64,000 nucleotides of DNA. It comes from Winogradskyella wichelsiae. Lineage in GTDB: Bacteria > Bacteroidota > Bacteroidia > Flavobacteriales > Flavobacteriaceae. Below, one piece after another: positions 1-8,463 of the stretch. Made by a program: the position numbers and the translations under genes. The stretch covers positions 248,001-312,000 of the forward strand of contig NZ_JABFDJ010000004.1 in NCBI RefSeq assembly GCF_013403925.1. The letters run 5' to 3'. Position 1 is the first letter of the stretch, and the number at the start of each line of letters is the position of its first letter. The notes under the pieces are model-generated. The model worked only from the letters and a program-made list of their open reading frames with translations. It ran no database searches and was not told the origin of the DNA.

Positions 1-1
1 G

Positions 2-61
2 TACTTAGTTAATGTCGAAGTAAAAGGAAATTCAACAACTTTAAAATTAATTGTAAAATGA
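2..61 (+). CDS. C-terminal tail of a T9SS-secreted protein (5' end outside window)
   Basis: An open frame enters from the left edge and ends at TGA 59-61. The visible peptide is YLVNVEVKGNSTTLKLIVK. This is the typical end of a Por-secretion (T9SS type A) C-terminal sorting domain: a G/Y-L-V beta strand, then a basic last strand ending in K. Its stop overlaps the start of the next gene (ATGA at 58-61), so the two T9SS cargo genes are probably translationally coupled. The function of the body of the protein cannot be seen. Confidence 0.7.
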   Translation, partial: YLVNVEVKGNSTTLKLIVK

Positions 62-1032
62 TCAAAGTAATCTTTCTTTTCTTATGTTCTAGTTTTGTTT
101 TACAAGCACAAAATTACGCACCTGCTGCGGGACAACCTGGATCTACAGCAATTGCTGCAGACAGCGATGTTTTTATAGCTTGGGCAACTAGCATAGAACT
201 ACAACGTGGATATGTAAATATCTCTAATCCTTCACAAGAATATGAAGGTAGTAATTACGCAACTTATGGAGTTGCAGAAGACGCCTTAGGTATAGCGACT
301 AATAATGTAGTAAGTTTAGGAGATGCCGGCGAAGCAATATTAACCTTTGAAACACCAATAGCTAATGAAGATGGTTTTGATTTTGCTGTTTTTGAAAACA
401 GTTTTAGCGATACATTTTTAGAATTAGCTTTTGTTGAAGTAAGCTCTGATGGTGTTAATTATTTTAGATTTCCATCTCATAGCGAAACACAAACAGAAAC
501 ACAAGTAGGTGGATTTGGAAGTGTTGACCCCACATATCTAAATAATCTTGCAGGAAAATACAGAGGGTTATTCGGAACACCTTTTGACTTATCTGACATA
601 GAAGATGATGTTTTATTAAACAAAAATAATATTACACACGTAAAGATTATTGATGTTGTGGGAAGCATCGATCCTGCTTACGCTAGATATGATAGTTTTG
701 GTAATGCCATCAATGATCCTTTTTCAACGCCATTTTATTCTAGTGGATTTGATTTAGACGGTATCGGTGTTATTAATCAACAATCTTTAAGTATTAATGA
801 TGAAGAATATTCAGCAATCTCTATCTACCCTAATCCTGCTTCAAATGAATTACACATCAATTCTACTGAAAAAGTAGATGTAAGTATTTATGATATTCTT
901 GGTAAAATGATGATTTCAAAAGAAGTTAACTCTAATAATGCTATTCAAATATCAGAACTTAAAAGTGGTATTTACTTAGTTAGAATTGCGTTAAATGGCA
1001 AAGTAAGTCAACATCGACTTATAAAAAACTAA
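58..1032 (+). CDS. T9SS cargo protein, cell-surface protein of unknown function
   Basis: 324 residues. The N-terminus (about 1-17, ending LQAQ) is a Sec signal peptide. The C-terminus from about residue 250 (SIYPNPASNELHIN ... GIYLVRI ... HRLIKN) is a type A T9SS sorting domain, so the protein should cross the outer membrane and be anchored or released at the surface. The middle (about 20-235) holds the conserved stretches DFAVFENSFSDTFLELAFVE and KYRGLFGTPFDLSDI. I associate this family with Bacteroidota outer-membrane and cobalamin-uptake neighbourhoods, but that link is from memory and not provable here. It overlaps the upstream T9SS gene by 4 bases, so they form one operon, and a strong terminator follows. 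Confidence 0.8.
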   Translation: MIKVIFLFLCSSFVLQAQNYAPAAGQPGSTAIAADSDVFIAWATSIELQRGYVNISNPSQEYEGSNYATYGVAEDALGIATNNVVSLGDAGEAILTFETPIANEDGFDFAVFENSFSDTFLELAFVEVSSDGVNYFRFPSHSETQTETQVGGFGSVDPTYLNNLAGKYRGLFGTPFDLSDIEDDVLLNKNNITHVKIIDVVGSIDPAYARYDSFGNAINDPFSTPFYSSGFDLDGIGVINQQSLSINDEEYSAISIYPNPASNELHINSTEKVDVSIYDILGKMMISKEVNSNNAIQISELKSGIYLVRIALNGKVSQHRLIKN

Positions 1033-1044
1033 CAGATAATTTAT

Positions 1045-1085
1045 AAAAATGCTTTCCTATTAACTTTAGAAAGCATTTTTTTTTT
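1045..1085 (+). terminator. Rho-independent terminator of the T9SS operon
   Basis: Perfect 12-bp stem (1045-1056 with 1069-1080, core ATGCTTTC/GAAAGCAT), a 12-nt loop and a run of ten T ending at 1085. It lies 13 bases after the stop of the T9SS gene. Confidence 0.9.
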
Positions 1086-1139
1086 GATAAGAAACATTAA
1101 ACCATCTTAATAATCAATAACTCAAAACTCTAAAAAATG

Positions 1140-1175
1140 AAAAACTCTGTAAATCTTTAGACTTACAGAGTTTTT
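1140..1175 (-). terminator. Terminator of tRNA-Pro
   Basis: Perfect 13-bp stem (1140-1152 with 1163-1175, AAAAACTCTGTAA and its complement) with a 10-nt loop. It lies directly downstream of the minus-strand tRNA gene. Read on that strand the arm ends in five T. It is symmetric enough to work in both directions. Confidence 0.85.
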
Positions 1176-1191
1176 ATTTGAGGTAAAGTAG

Positions 1192-1266
1192 TCGGGGTGG
1201 CAGGATTCGAACCTGCGGCCTCCACGTCCCAAACGTGGCGCGATAACCGGGCTACGCTACACCCCG
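1192..1266 (-). tRNA. tRNA-Pro, anticodon UGG
   Basis: On the minus strand the gene starts CGGGGTG and ends CACCCCG plus discriminator A, a perfect 7-bp acceptor stem. The anticodon arm is CCACG-TTTGGGA-CGTGG, giving anticodon TGG. The T arm has the standard loop GGTTCGAATCC. CCA is not encoded. All four arms fold without mismatch in the regions checked. Confidence 0.95.
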
Positions 1267-1291
1267 AATTTGTATTCCCAATTTCGGACTG

Positions 1292-1299
1292 CAAATATA
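1292..1299 (-). promoter_or_regulatory. -7 element for tRNA-Pro
   Basis: On the minus strand the octamer is TATATTTG, matching the flavobacterial -7 consensus TAnnTTTG. It lies about 25 bases before the tRNA 5' end. No TTG at -33 spacing was found, so confidence is moderate. The rest of 1267-1369 holds only the A/T-rich leader of the dehydrogenase gene. Confidence 0.45.
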
Positions 1300-1369
1300 T
1301 GACTTTTATTTAATATCTAACTACATTTTTATAACTTTAAATTCTTATTTTTATTTAGAACTTTATATC

Positions 1370-2470
1370 ATGAAAATAATAAACCTAATTATTACTCTAA
1401 TTATTACTAGCACAATAAGTTGTGCTCAAGATAAGAATCCTAAAAACAAAGAAAATACTTATAAAATTATAGTTTCAGACCTTAATATCCCTTGGGCATT
1501 TGCATTCTTACCAGACGCATCATTATTAATAACTGAAAAATCAGGAGAGCTCATTCTTTTCAAAAATGGAAAAAAAACAAATATAACTGGGTTACCAGAA
1601 ATCTATCTTCGTGGTCAAGGTGGGTTATTAGATGTTATTTTACATCCTAATTTTAGAGACAATAATTGGGTCTATTTCTCTTACGCATCTTCCGATGATG
1701 GTGATTCTGGTGGCAATACAACTATAGCTAGAGCAAAACTTAAAGAAAACGAACTAATGGATCTAAAAGTTCTTTACAAAGCAACACCAGATACAAGTAA
1801 AGGACAACATTTTGGATCGCGTTTAGCTTTTGATGATGCAGGCTATTTATATTTTAGCATCGGTGATCGTGGAAATAGAGACGTGAATCCGCAAGATATT
1901 ACTAAAGATGGTGGGAAAATTTATCGTATCAATGATGATGGATCAATCCCCGACGATAATCCGTTTGTAAATAATGATCAAGCAAAAACGGCAATTTACT
2001 CTTATGGTCATAGAAATCCTCAAGGCCTGACAATTCATCCAAAAACCAGAAAAATATGGACCCATGAACATGGTCCGAAAGGTGGTGATGAAATAAATAT
2101 TATTGATGCTGGTAAAAACTATGGCTGGCCAATTATTAGCTATGGTTTTAATTACATTGGAACAAAATTTACAGACATTACTAAAAAAGAAGGTATGGAA
2201 CAACCTATTCATTATTGGGATCCGTCTATAGCACCAAGCGGAATGGCTTTTATTAATAGTGACAAATATGGAAATTGGAACGGAAATCTTCTTGTAGGCT
2301 CATTAAAATTTCAATATTTAGACATGTGCACTATTAAAGATAATAAAGTAGTAAAAGAAGAACGCCTACTCGATGGATTAGGACGCGTAAGAAGTATAGA
2401 ACAAGGACCTGATGGCTATATTTATGTTGGTATAGAAAATTTTGGTATCGTAAAACTAATTAAAGAATGA
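1370..2470 (+). CDS. PQQ-dependent sugar dehydrogenase-type lipoprotein (GSDH family)
   Basis: 366 residues, a six-bladed beta-propeller of the glucose/sorbosone dehydrogenase family (soluble aldose dehydrogenase, YliI-like). The start is lipoprotein-like with lipobox TISC and lipidated Cys18. Family landmarks are PWAFAFLPD near 41, GQHFGSRLAF with the expected catalytic base His147, SYGHRNPQGL near 211 and HEHGPKGGDEIN near 233. The family oxidises aldose sugars with PQQ as cofactor. Substrate cannot be told here. It overlaps the following cytochrome c gene by 4 bases (ATGA), which implies a coupled dehydrogenase and electron acceptor at the cell envelope. No PQQ biosynthesis genes are in the window. 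Confidence 0.88.
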   Translation: MKIINLIITLIITSTISCAQDKNPKNKENTYKIIVSDLNIPWAFAFLPDASLLITEKSGELILFKNGKKTNITGLPEIYLRGQGGLLDVILHPNFRDNNWVYFSYASSDDGDSGGNTTIARAKLKENELMDLKVLYKATPDTSKGQHFGSRLAFDDAGYLYFSIGDRGNRDVNPQDITKDGGKIYRINDDGSIPDDNPFVNNDQAKTAIYSYGHRNPQGLTIHPKTRKIWTHEHGPKGGDEINIIDAGKNYGWPIISYGFNYIGTKFTDITKKEGMEQPIHYWDPSIAPSGMAFINSDKYGNWNGNLLVGSLKFQYLDMCTIKDNKVVKEERLLDGLGRVRSIEQGPDGYIYVGIENFGIVKLIKE

Positions 2471-2910
2471 AAAAAATAATAATCCTCAGCATTTCTCTAT
2501 TCGCATTACTAGCATGTAATTCAAATAAGAAAAGAACCAAAGAAATAGCTCAAAATAACAATGTAACTGAGCAAAATTTACCTTTATTAAAAAAAAGTGC
2601 AGAGCGTGGTAAAATAGTTTATAACGATTTGTGTATTACTTGCCATTTGGCGGAGGGTAAAGGTGTGCCTCGAATATTTCCACCATTAGCAAATTCAGAC
2701 TTTTTAAGAGAAAATCAAATAGAAAGTATTAAAGCTGCTAAACATGGATTATCGGGTAAGATTACAGTTAATGACATAGAATACAATAGCGTAATGTCGG
2801 CTTTAGGACTCTCTAATAAAGAAGTTGCTGATGTTATTAATTATATTAATAACAGTTGGGGAAATAAGATTGATAACTTTGTTACCCCTGAGAAAGTTTC
2901 AGAATTATAA
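2467..2910 (+). CDS. Cytochrome c lipoprotein, probable electron acceptor of the dehydrogenase
   Basis: 147 residues. Lipobox LLAC (Cys17) marks a lipoprotein. A single haem c site CITCH is at 56-60, and the probable distal Met ligand is Met110 in YNSVMSAL. This is the class I cytochrome c fold of c551/c552 type (Cytochrom_C, PF13442-like). Translation is coupled to the preceding dehydrogenase by a 4-base overlap. I infer that it takes electrons from the sugar dehydrogenase and passes them to the respiratory chain. Confidence 0.85.
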   Translation: MKKIIILSISLFALLACNSNKKRTKEIAQNNNVTEQNLPLLKKSAERGKIVYNDLCITCHLAEGKGVPRIFPPLANSDFLRENQIESIKAAKHGLSGKITVNDIEYNSVMSALGLSNKEVADVINYINNSWGNKIDNFVTPEKVSEL

Positions 2911-2932
2911 ACACAATACAACTTAAAAAATA

Positions 2933-2940
2933 TAAATTTG
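2933..2940 (+). promoter_or_regulatory. -7 element upstream of udk
   Basis: TAAATTTG followed by CAC, a match to TAnnTTTG, 26 bases before the udk start. No TTG at the ideal -33 spacing. Probably the promoter of the udk-ftsB-mutAB transcript. Confidence 0.45.
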
Positions 2941-2966
2941 CACCGTAAAACTAATTAAAATTAAAT

Positions 2967-3572
2967 ATGCTTATAATAGGAATTGCAGGTGGTACAGGCT
3001 GTGGAAAAACAACAGTTGTCAACACAATTTTAAATGAACTACCAGAAGGAGAAGTTGGTGTAATTTCTCAAGATTCTTACTATAAAGACACTACACATTT
3101 AAGTTTTGAAGAACGTGTAAAAATCAATTTTGATCATCCAAGATCCATAGATTTTGAACTACTTAGAGAACATCTTGAAGACTTAAAACTAGGGAAATCC
3201 ATTAATCAACCTGTTTATTCTTTTGTAAAACATAATAGAACGGGAGATGTCATTGTTACTAAGCCACGAAAAGTAATGATTGTAGAAGGTATTTTAATTT
3301 TATCACATGCTGAAATTCGAGATCTTTTTGATATTAAAATTTATGTTCATGCTGATTCAGACGAACGTTTAATTAGAAGGCTTAGACGAGATATTACAGA
3401 ACGTGGAAGAGACATCAACGAAGTACTTCAACGTTACCAATCCACATTGAAACCAATGCATCAGCAATTTATTGAACCAATGAAAGAATACGCTGATATT
3501 ATTATTCCAAATAACAAATACAACACGGTAGCTGTAGATATCGTTAAAACCATCATTAACGAACGTTTATAA
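2967..3572 (+). CDS. udk: Uridine kinase
   Basis: 201 residues, normal length for the family. The P-loop GGTGCGKTT is at 8-16. QDSYYKD near 35 and the basic lid RRLRRDITERGRD near 137-149 fit uridine kinase. It phosphorylates uridine and cytidine in pyrimidine salvage in the cytosol. The stop TAA shares one base with the ATG of the next gene (TAATG at 3570-3574), so udk and the FtsB-like gene are coupled. Confidence 0.93.
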   Translation: MLIIGIAGGTGCGKTTVVNTILNELPEGEVGVISQDSYYKDTTHLSFEERVKINFDHPRSIDFELLREHLEDLKLGKSINQPVYSFVKHNRTGDVIVTKPRKVMIVEGILILSHAEIRDLFDIKIYVHADSDERLIRRLRRDITERGRDINEVLQRYQSTLKPMHQQFIEPMKEYADIIIPNNKYNTVAVDIVKTIINERL

Positions 3573-3898
3573 TGCCAAAATTCAATAAAAAATATCTAAA
3601 ACCTTTTAAGAACATTTACATTATTGTTCTTGCCGTGTTTTTGGTTTGGATGTTCTTTTTTGATGCACATTCATGGTTATTTCATCATGAATTAAATAAT
3701 GATATTGAAGAATTAGAATATCAAAAAGAACATTACAGAAACGAAATGGCTAAAGATAACAAAGCCATTAAAGAACTGAGCACAGACGAGGGTATTGAGC
3801 GTACAGCAAGAGAAACCTATTACATGAAAAAGTCTAATGAAGACATTTTTATTATAGAGTATGAAGACAGTATCGCGAAACAAAAACGAGATGAGTAA
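3572..3898 (+). CDS. Septum formation initiator, FtsB/DivIC-like
   Basis: 108 residues. There is one membrane helix at about 12-30 (IYIIVLAVFLVWMFFF), then a coiled-coil rich in E/K (about 35-70) and a short extracytoplasmic tail with the family pattern ERTARETYYMKK. This is the FtsB/DivIC layout, a bitopic divisome protein that pairs with FtsL and FtsQ. It sits between udk and mutA with 1-base and 8-base overlaps. Confidence 0.85.
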   Translation: MPKFNKKYLKPFKNIYIIVLAVFLVWMFFFDAHSWLFHHELNNDIEELEYQKEHYRNEMAKDNKAIKELSTDEGIERTARETYYMKKSNEDIFIIEYEDSIAKQKRDE

Positions 3899-5258
3899 GT
3901 CATTATTTAAGGATTTTGAAGCCGTATCTTCAAAAGCGTGGAAACAAAAGATTCAATTTGATCTTAAAGGAGCAGATTACAACGAAACACTTATTTGGAA
4001 AACCAATGAGAACATCAATGTAAAACCGTTTTACCATGCCGATGAATTTAAAATATTACCTGAAGTTTCTAAAAGTAGAGCGACTAATTTTAAAATCAGT
4101 CAAGCTATAAATGTTACAGATTCTAAAATCAGTAACTTAAAAGCTTTAGACGTCATTAAACGTGGAGTTGAAAATATTATTTTTAATATAGAATCAGAAT
4201 CGATATCACTTAAAGAACTATTTCAAAATATTGATTTAGATACTACAAGCGTTGATTTAAAATGCAATTTTTTATCTAAAAATTTTATAAAAAAAGCACC
4301 TCAAGCTTCTTCAATAAACATACAAACAGATATTATTGGTCAACTTGCTCAAACAGGAAATTGGTATAAAAATCTTAATGCTGATTATAGTGAGTTTGAA
4401 AAAATTGTAAAAACATCTAATCAATTAAGTGTTAATTTAGATTTATATCAAAATGCAGGTGCCACCATGGTTCAGCAACTCGCTTATGGCTTAGCTCATG
4501 CCAATGAATACTTAAATAAATTAGACACTAGTATTTCTAGTGAAGCCAAGCAATCACTTCAAATTACATTTAATATTGCAATTGGCTCTCACTACTTTTT
4601 CGAAATAGCTAAAATTAGAGCACTTCGTCAATTATGGTTAATACTAGCACCAGAATATGACATTAATAACACTTGCCGAATTATAGCAATACCGAGTAAA
4701 CGTAACAAAACCATTTACGATTACAACATTAACATGTTGCGTACATCTACGGAATGCATGAGTGCTATTCTAGGAGGATCTGATGTGATTTGTAATTCAT
4801 CTTACGATTCTCTTTTCCATAAACCTAATGAGTTTGGAGAGCGTATTGCTAGAAATCAGCTTTTAATATTAAAAAATGAAAGTTATTTCGATAAGGTAAA
4901 TAACCCTGCAGATGGATCATATTATATAGAAAATATTACAAAACAATTGGCAGAAAAAGCGCTAGATCTTTTCAAAGACATTGAAGCCAATGGAGGGTTT
5001 TTAAGTCAACTAAAAGAAGGTACTATTCAGAGAAAAATTAAAGAAAGTGCGGCAAAAGAACAAGTTGATTTTGATACTGAAAAATTAGTTTTATTAGGAA
5101 CAAATAAACATCCTAATTCTGCTGATAAAATGAAAAATGAAATTGAAAAAAGTCCGTTTTTAAAAATCGAAAAGCGTAAAACTTTAATTGTTCCGATAAT
5201 TCAAAAAAGATTATCTGAGAATACAGAAATTAAAAGACTAAATAACGAAGAACACTAA
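3891..5258 (+). CDS. mutA: Methylmalonyl-CoA mutase small (beta) subunit
   Basis: 455 residues from ATG 3891, which overlaps the previous stop by 8 bases. An ATG at 3861 would add ten residues lying wholly inside the FtsB-like gene, and I rejected it. The protein matches the TIM-barrel part of mutase ([56 protein letters not shown]). It ends before any B12-binding domain, which the large subunit keeps. It pairs with MutB to interconvert succinyl-CoA and methylmalonyl-CoA. Confidence 0.9.
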   Translation: MSKSLFKDFEAVSSKAWKQKIQFDLKGADYNETLIWKTNENINVKPFYHADEFKILPEVSKSRATNFKISQAINVTDSKISNLKALDVIKRGVENIIFNIESESISLKELFQNIDLDTTSVDLKCNFLSKNFIKKAPQASSINIQTDIIGQLAQTGNWYKNLNADYSEFEKIVKTSNQLSVNLDLYQNAGATMVQQLAYGLAHANEYLNKLDTSISSEAKQSLQITFNIAIGSHYFFEIAKIRALRQLWLILAPEYDINNTCRIIAIPSKRNKTIYDYNINMLRTSTECMSAILGGSDVICNSSYDSLFHKPNEFGERIARNQLLILKNESYFDKVNNPADGSYYIENITKQLAEKALDLFKDIEANGGFLSQLKEGTIQRKIKESAAKEQVDFDTEKLVLLGTNKHPNSADKMKNEIEKSPFLKIEKRKTLIVPIIQKRLSENTEIKRLNNEEH

Positions 5259-5305
5259 ATAGAAATCAACTCTATAGTTCTTTTTCATCTCTAACCTTTA
5301 ACTTA

Positions 5306-7429
5306 ATGTCAAGAAAAAATCTTCAACATATAGCTTTAAAACCAGAAGTAAAATCCTTGACTAAGGACAAAGAAAAAAACTTTTCTACAGCTGAAGGTAT
5401 TGTTATCAAATCAACGTATTCTAAAGAAGACATAAAAGGATTAGAACACCTCAATTTTGTTGCCGGAACAGCACCAAACCTTCGCGGCCCCTACTCTACA
5501 ATGTATGTAAGAAGACCTTGGACTATTAGGCAATATGCAGGTTTTTCAACGGCTAAAGAAAGTAATGCTTTTTACAGACGAAATCTCGCTGCAGGACAAA
5601 AAGGCTTATCTGTAGCATTCGATTTAGCAACACATAGAGGCTATGATTCTGATCACGAACGCGTGGTTGGAGATGTTGGTAAAGCTGGTGTTGCCATCGA
5701 TTCTGTTGAAGATATGAAAATACTCTTCGACCAGATTCCTCTCGATAAAATGTCGGTTTCAATGACCATGAATGGAGCTGTATTACCAATTATGGCGTTT
5801 TATATTGTAGCTGCAGAAGAACAAGGTGTACAAACTAAAGACTTAGCAGGAACAATTCAAAATGATATTTTAAAGGAATTTATGGTGAGAAACACTTACA
5901 TCTACCCACCTACACCTTCAATGAAAATCATCTCTGATATTTTTGAATATACAAGTAAAAACATGCCTAAATTCAACAGTATAAGTATTTCTGGTTATCA
6001 CATGCAAGAAGCTGGCGCCACATGTGATATAGAATTAGCTTATACTTTAGCGGATGGATTAGAATATATTAGAAAAGGATTAGCTGCAGGTATGGACATT
6101 GATACTTTTGCCCCTCGTCTATCTTTCTTTTGGGCTATTGGCATGAATCATTTTATGGAAATTGCTAAAATGAGAGCGGCAAGAATGCTATGGGCAAAAT
6201 TAGTGAAACCATTTAATCCTAAAAATGAAAAATCATTAGCGTTAAGAACACATTGCCAAACCTCGGGTTGGAGTTTAACCGAGCAAGATCCTTTTAATAA
6301 TGTAGCAAGAACCTGTATTGAAGCTTCTGCAGCAGCTTTTGGTGGAACACAAAGTTTACACACCAATGCGCTAGACGAAGCCATTGCTTTACCTACAGAT
6401 TTCTCTGCGCGTATTGCCAGAAACACACAAATTTATTTACAAGAAGAAACACATATTACAAAAACTGTAGATCCATGGGCAGGTAGTTACTATGTTGAAA
6501 AATTAACCGCTGATATTACAGAAAAAGCTTGGAGTTTAATCCAAGAAGTTGAAAAATTAGGAGGCATGACCAAAGCCATTGAAGCTGGCATACCTAAATT
6601 ACGAATTGAAGAAGCCGCCGCTCGTAAACAAGCCCGAATAGATTCTACACAAGATATTATTGTAGGTGTTAACAAATACAGGTTAGAACAAGAAGATCCC
6701 ATTTCTACCTTAGAAGTAGATAACCAATCTGTACGATTACAACAAATAGAACGCTTAAATACTATAAAAGCGACTCGAAATCAGACAGAAGTCAAAGAGG
6801 CATTATTAAAATTAACAGAAGCTACTAAAACAAGTGATAAAAATTTATTAGCTTTAGCCATAGATGCAGCACGTAAAAGAGCAACATTAGGAGAAATAAG
6901 CGATGCTTTAGAAGTTGAATTTGGACGTTACAAAGCACAAATAAAATCATTTTCAGGAGTGTACAGTAAAGAAATTAAAGACGATAAAAGCTTTCAAAAA
7001 GCAAAAGAACTTGCTGATAAATTTGCTGAACAAGATGGTCGTAGACCTCGAATTATGATTGCAAAAATGGGACAAGACGGGCACGATAGAGGTGCAAAAG
7101 TCATTGCAACCAGTTATGCAGATGTTGGTTTTGATGTCGATATCGGACCTTTATTTCAAACCCCTAAAGAAGCTGCAAAGCAAGCCATTGAAAATGATGT
7201 GCATATTTTAGGTATCTCCTCCTTAGCTGCTGGACATAAAACTTTAGTACCCCAAGTTATTCAAGAACTGAAGACTTATGGCCGTGAGGATATAATGGTT
7301 ATTGTTGGTGGCGTTATCCCAAAGCAAGATTATCCATATTTAATAGATGCGGGCGCAATTGCTGTATTCGGACCTGGGACTAAAATTAGTGATGCCGCTA
7401 TTCAGATTTTAGAAATTTTAATTCATTAA
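5306..7429 (+). CDS. mutB: Methylmalonyl-CoA mutase large (alpha) subunit
   Basis: 707 residues. The substrate-binding barrel covers about 40-555, with [18 protein letters not shown] near 70-90 and [25 protein letters not shown] in the middle. The C-terminal cobalamin domain has the DxHxxG motif D591-G-H593-D-R-G596 and later GHKTLVPQ and GGVIP. This is the catalytic B12 subunit acting on methylmalonyl-CoA in propionate and branched-chain degradation. It follows mutA by 47 bases and is 3 bases from the next gene. Activity depends on cobalamin, and no B12 synthesis genes are in the window. Confidence 0.96.
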   Translation: MSRKNLQHIALKPEVKSLTKDKEKNFSTAEGIVIKSTYSKEDIKGLEHLNFVAGTAPNLRGPYSTMYVRRPWTIRQYAGFSTAKESNAFYRRNLAAGQKGLSVAFDLATHRGYDSDHERVVGDVGKAGVAIDSVEDMKILFDQIPLDKMSVSMTMNGAVLPIMAFYIVAAEEQGVQTKDLAGTIQNDILKEFMVRNTYIYPPTPSMKIISDIFEYTSKNMPKFNSISISGYHMQEAGATCDIELAYTLADGLEYIRKGLAAGMDIDTFAPRLSFFWAIGMNHFMEIAKMRAARMLWAKLVKPFNPKNEKSLALRTHCQTSGWSLTEQDPFNNVARTCIEASAAAFGGTQSLHTNALDEAIALPTDFSARIARNTQIYLQEETHITKTVDPWAGSYYVEKLTADITEKAWSLIQEVEKLGGMTKAIEAGIPKLRIEEAAARKQARIDSTQDIIVGVNKYRLEQEDPISTLEVDNQSVRLQQIERLNTIKATRNQTEVKEALLKLTEATKTSDKNLLALAIDAARKRATLGEISDALEVEFGRYKAQIKSFSGVYSKEIKDDKSFQKAKELADKFAEQDGRRPRIMIAKMGQDGHDRGAKVIATSYADVGFDVDIGPLFQTPKEAAKQAIENDVHILGISSLAAGHKTLVPQVIQELKTYGREDIMVIVGGVIPKQDYPYLIDAGAIAVFGPGTKISDAAIQILEILIH

Positions 7430-7432
7430 TAA

Positions 7433-8362
7433 ATGAAAAAAACCAAGTTCTTGAAGCGTGGTTTTATAGTATTAATTATTATAGGATTAATTATTGTTCA
7501 TTTCATTTTTCCTCGTTTAATAACAGAAACCAGAAATCCTATTATTGCATTATTTAAGAATCAAAAAGTCGTTAATACAGAAGTACTAATCAATGAGAAC
7601 ACTAAAGTTAAAAGAAAGAAATTAACGGTTACATCCTTTGATGACGTTAAACTATCTGCGCTCTTAACGTATTCAAAATCAGAAATTCCTAAAAGCACAA
7701 TTATTTTATTGCATGGTAGCAGTCACAAAAAAGAACATTTTTTAGAATTAAGTGAGTTTCTTTCTTTAAATGGCTTTAACTCTGTAGCTCTTGATATTAG
7801 AGGTTTTGGAGAAAGTGAAGGTCAATTCTTTACTTACGGAGTTAAAGAATCTAAGGATATTCAAATACTCATCGATCACTTAATTAATAAAGAAGGCTTT
7901 GATCATATTGGAATTTGGGGACAATCTATAGGTGGGGCATTGGTTCTTCAAACTATGGGAATAGAAAAGCGTATAAAATACGGAATTTCGGAAAGCTCTT
8001 ATACAAGTTTAAAATCAAATGTTCAGAGTTTCTTTAAACGTCACGCAGGATTTAGTTTGGCGATTTTTAGCGATTATCTCGTGGACAGATCTGGAAGCAT
8101 TGGCGATTTTGATGCTGACGAAGCAAGCCCCTATAAATCTAGTAAAAATATTACCCAACCAATTCTTGTGGTACATGGCGGAAAAGACAAACAAATTCCT
8201 ATTGAGGAAGGACGAGCAAACTATAATAATATTAAAAGTAAAGACAAAAAATTCTTAGAGATTGAAGAAGCAGGTCACTCCGACTTATGGCAGGTTGGCG
8301 GTGATGCCTATTTTAATTCAGTCTTACTCTTTTTAAACAAACAAGCCTCCACTTTCAACTAA
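7433..8362 (+). CDS. Membrane-anchored alpha/beta hydrolase
   Basis: 309 residues. A membrane helix covers about 8-26 (FIVLIIIGLIIVHFIF). An alpha/beta-hydrolase follows: oxyanion strand ILLHGSSHKKEHF, nucleophile elbow GQSIGG (GxSxG), acid in HGGKDKQIP and base in AGHSDLW. It resembles the BAAT/acyl-CoA thioesterase-like or serine aminopeptidase S33 branch. Substrate is unknown. It starts 3 bases after mutB, so it is in the mutase operon. A thioesterase role is possible but unproven. Confidence 0.8.
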   Translation: MKKTKFLKRGFIVLIIIGLIIVHFIFPRLITETRNPIIALFKNQKVVNTEVLINENTKVKRKKLTVTSFDDVKLSALLTYSKSEIPKSTIILLHGSSHKKEHFLELSEFLSLNGFNSVALDIRGFGESEGQFFTYGVKESKDIQILIDHLINKEGFDHIGIWGQSIGGALVLQTMGIEKRIKYGISESSYTSLKSNVQSFFKRHAGFSLAIFSDYLVDRSGSIGDFDADEASPYKSSKNITQPILVVHGGKDKQIPIEEGRANYNNIKSKDKKFLEIEEAGHSDLWQVGGDAYFNSVLLFLNKQASTFN

Positions 8363-8463
8363 ACTATTAGTTAAAATTAAGTTATTCCTTTAATTATCAT
8401 TATTTTATACATAAATTACAGGCATATTTTTAATTAATAATAATTCATTAAATCAGTCAATCA

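Noticed and set aside
3861..3890. Upstream ATG for mutA
   Set aside because: It would add ten residues encoded inside the FtsB-like gene; the ATG at 3891 gives the usual 8-base overlap.
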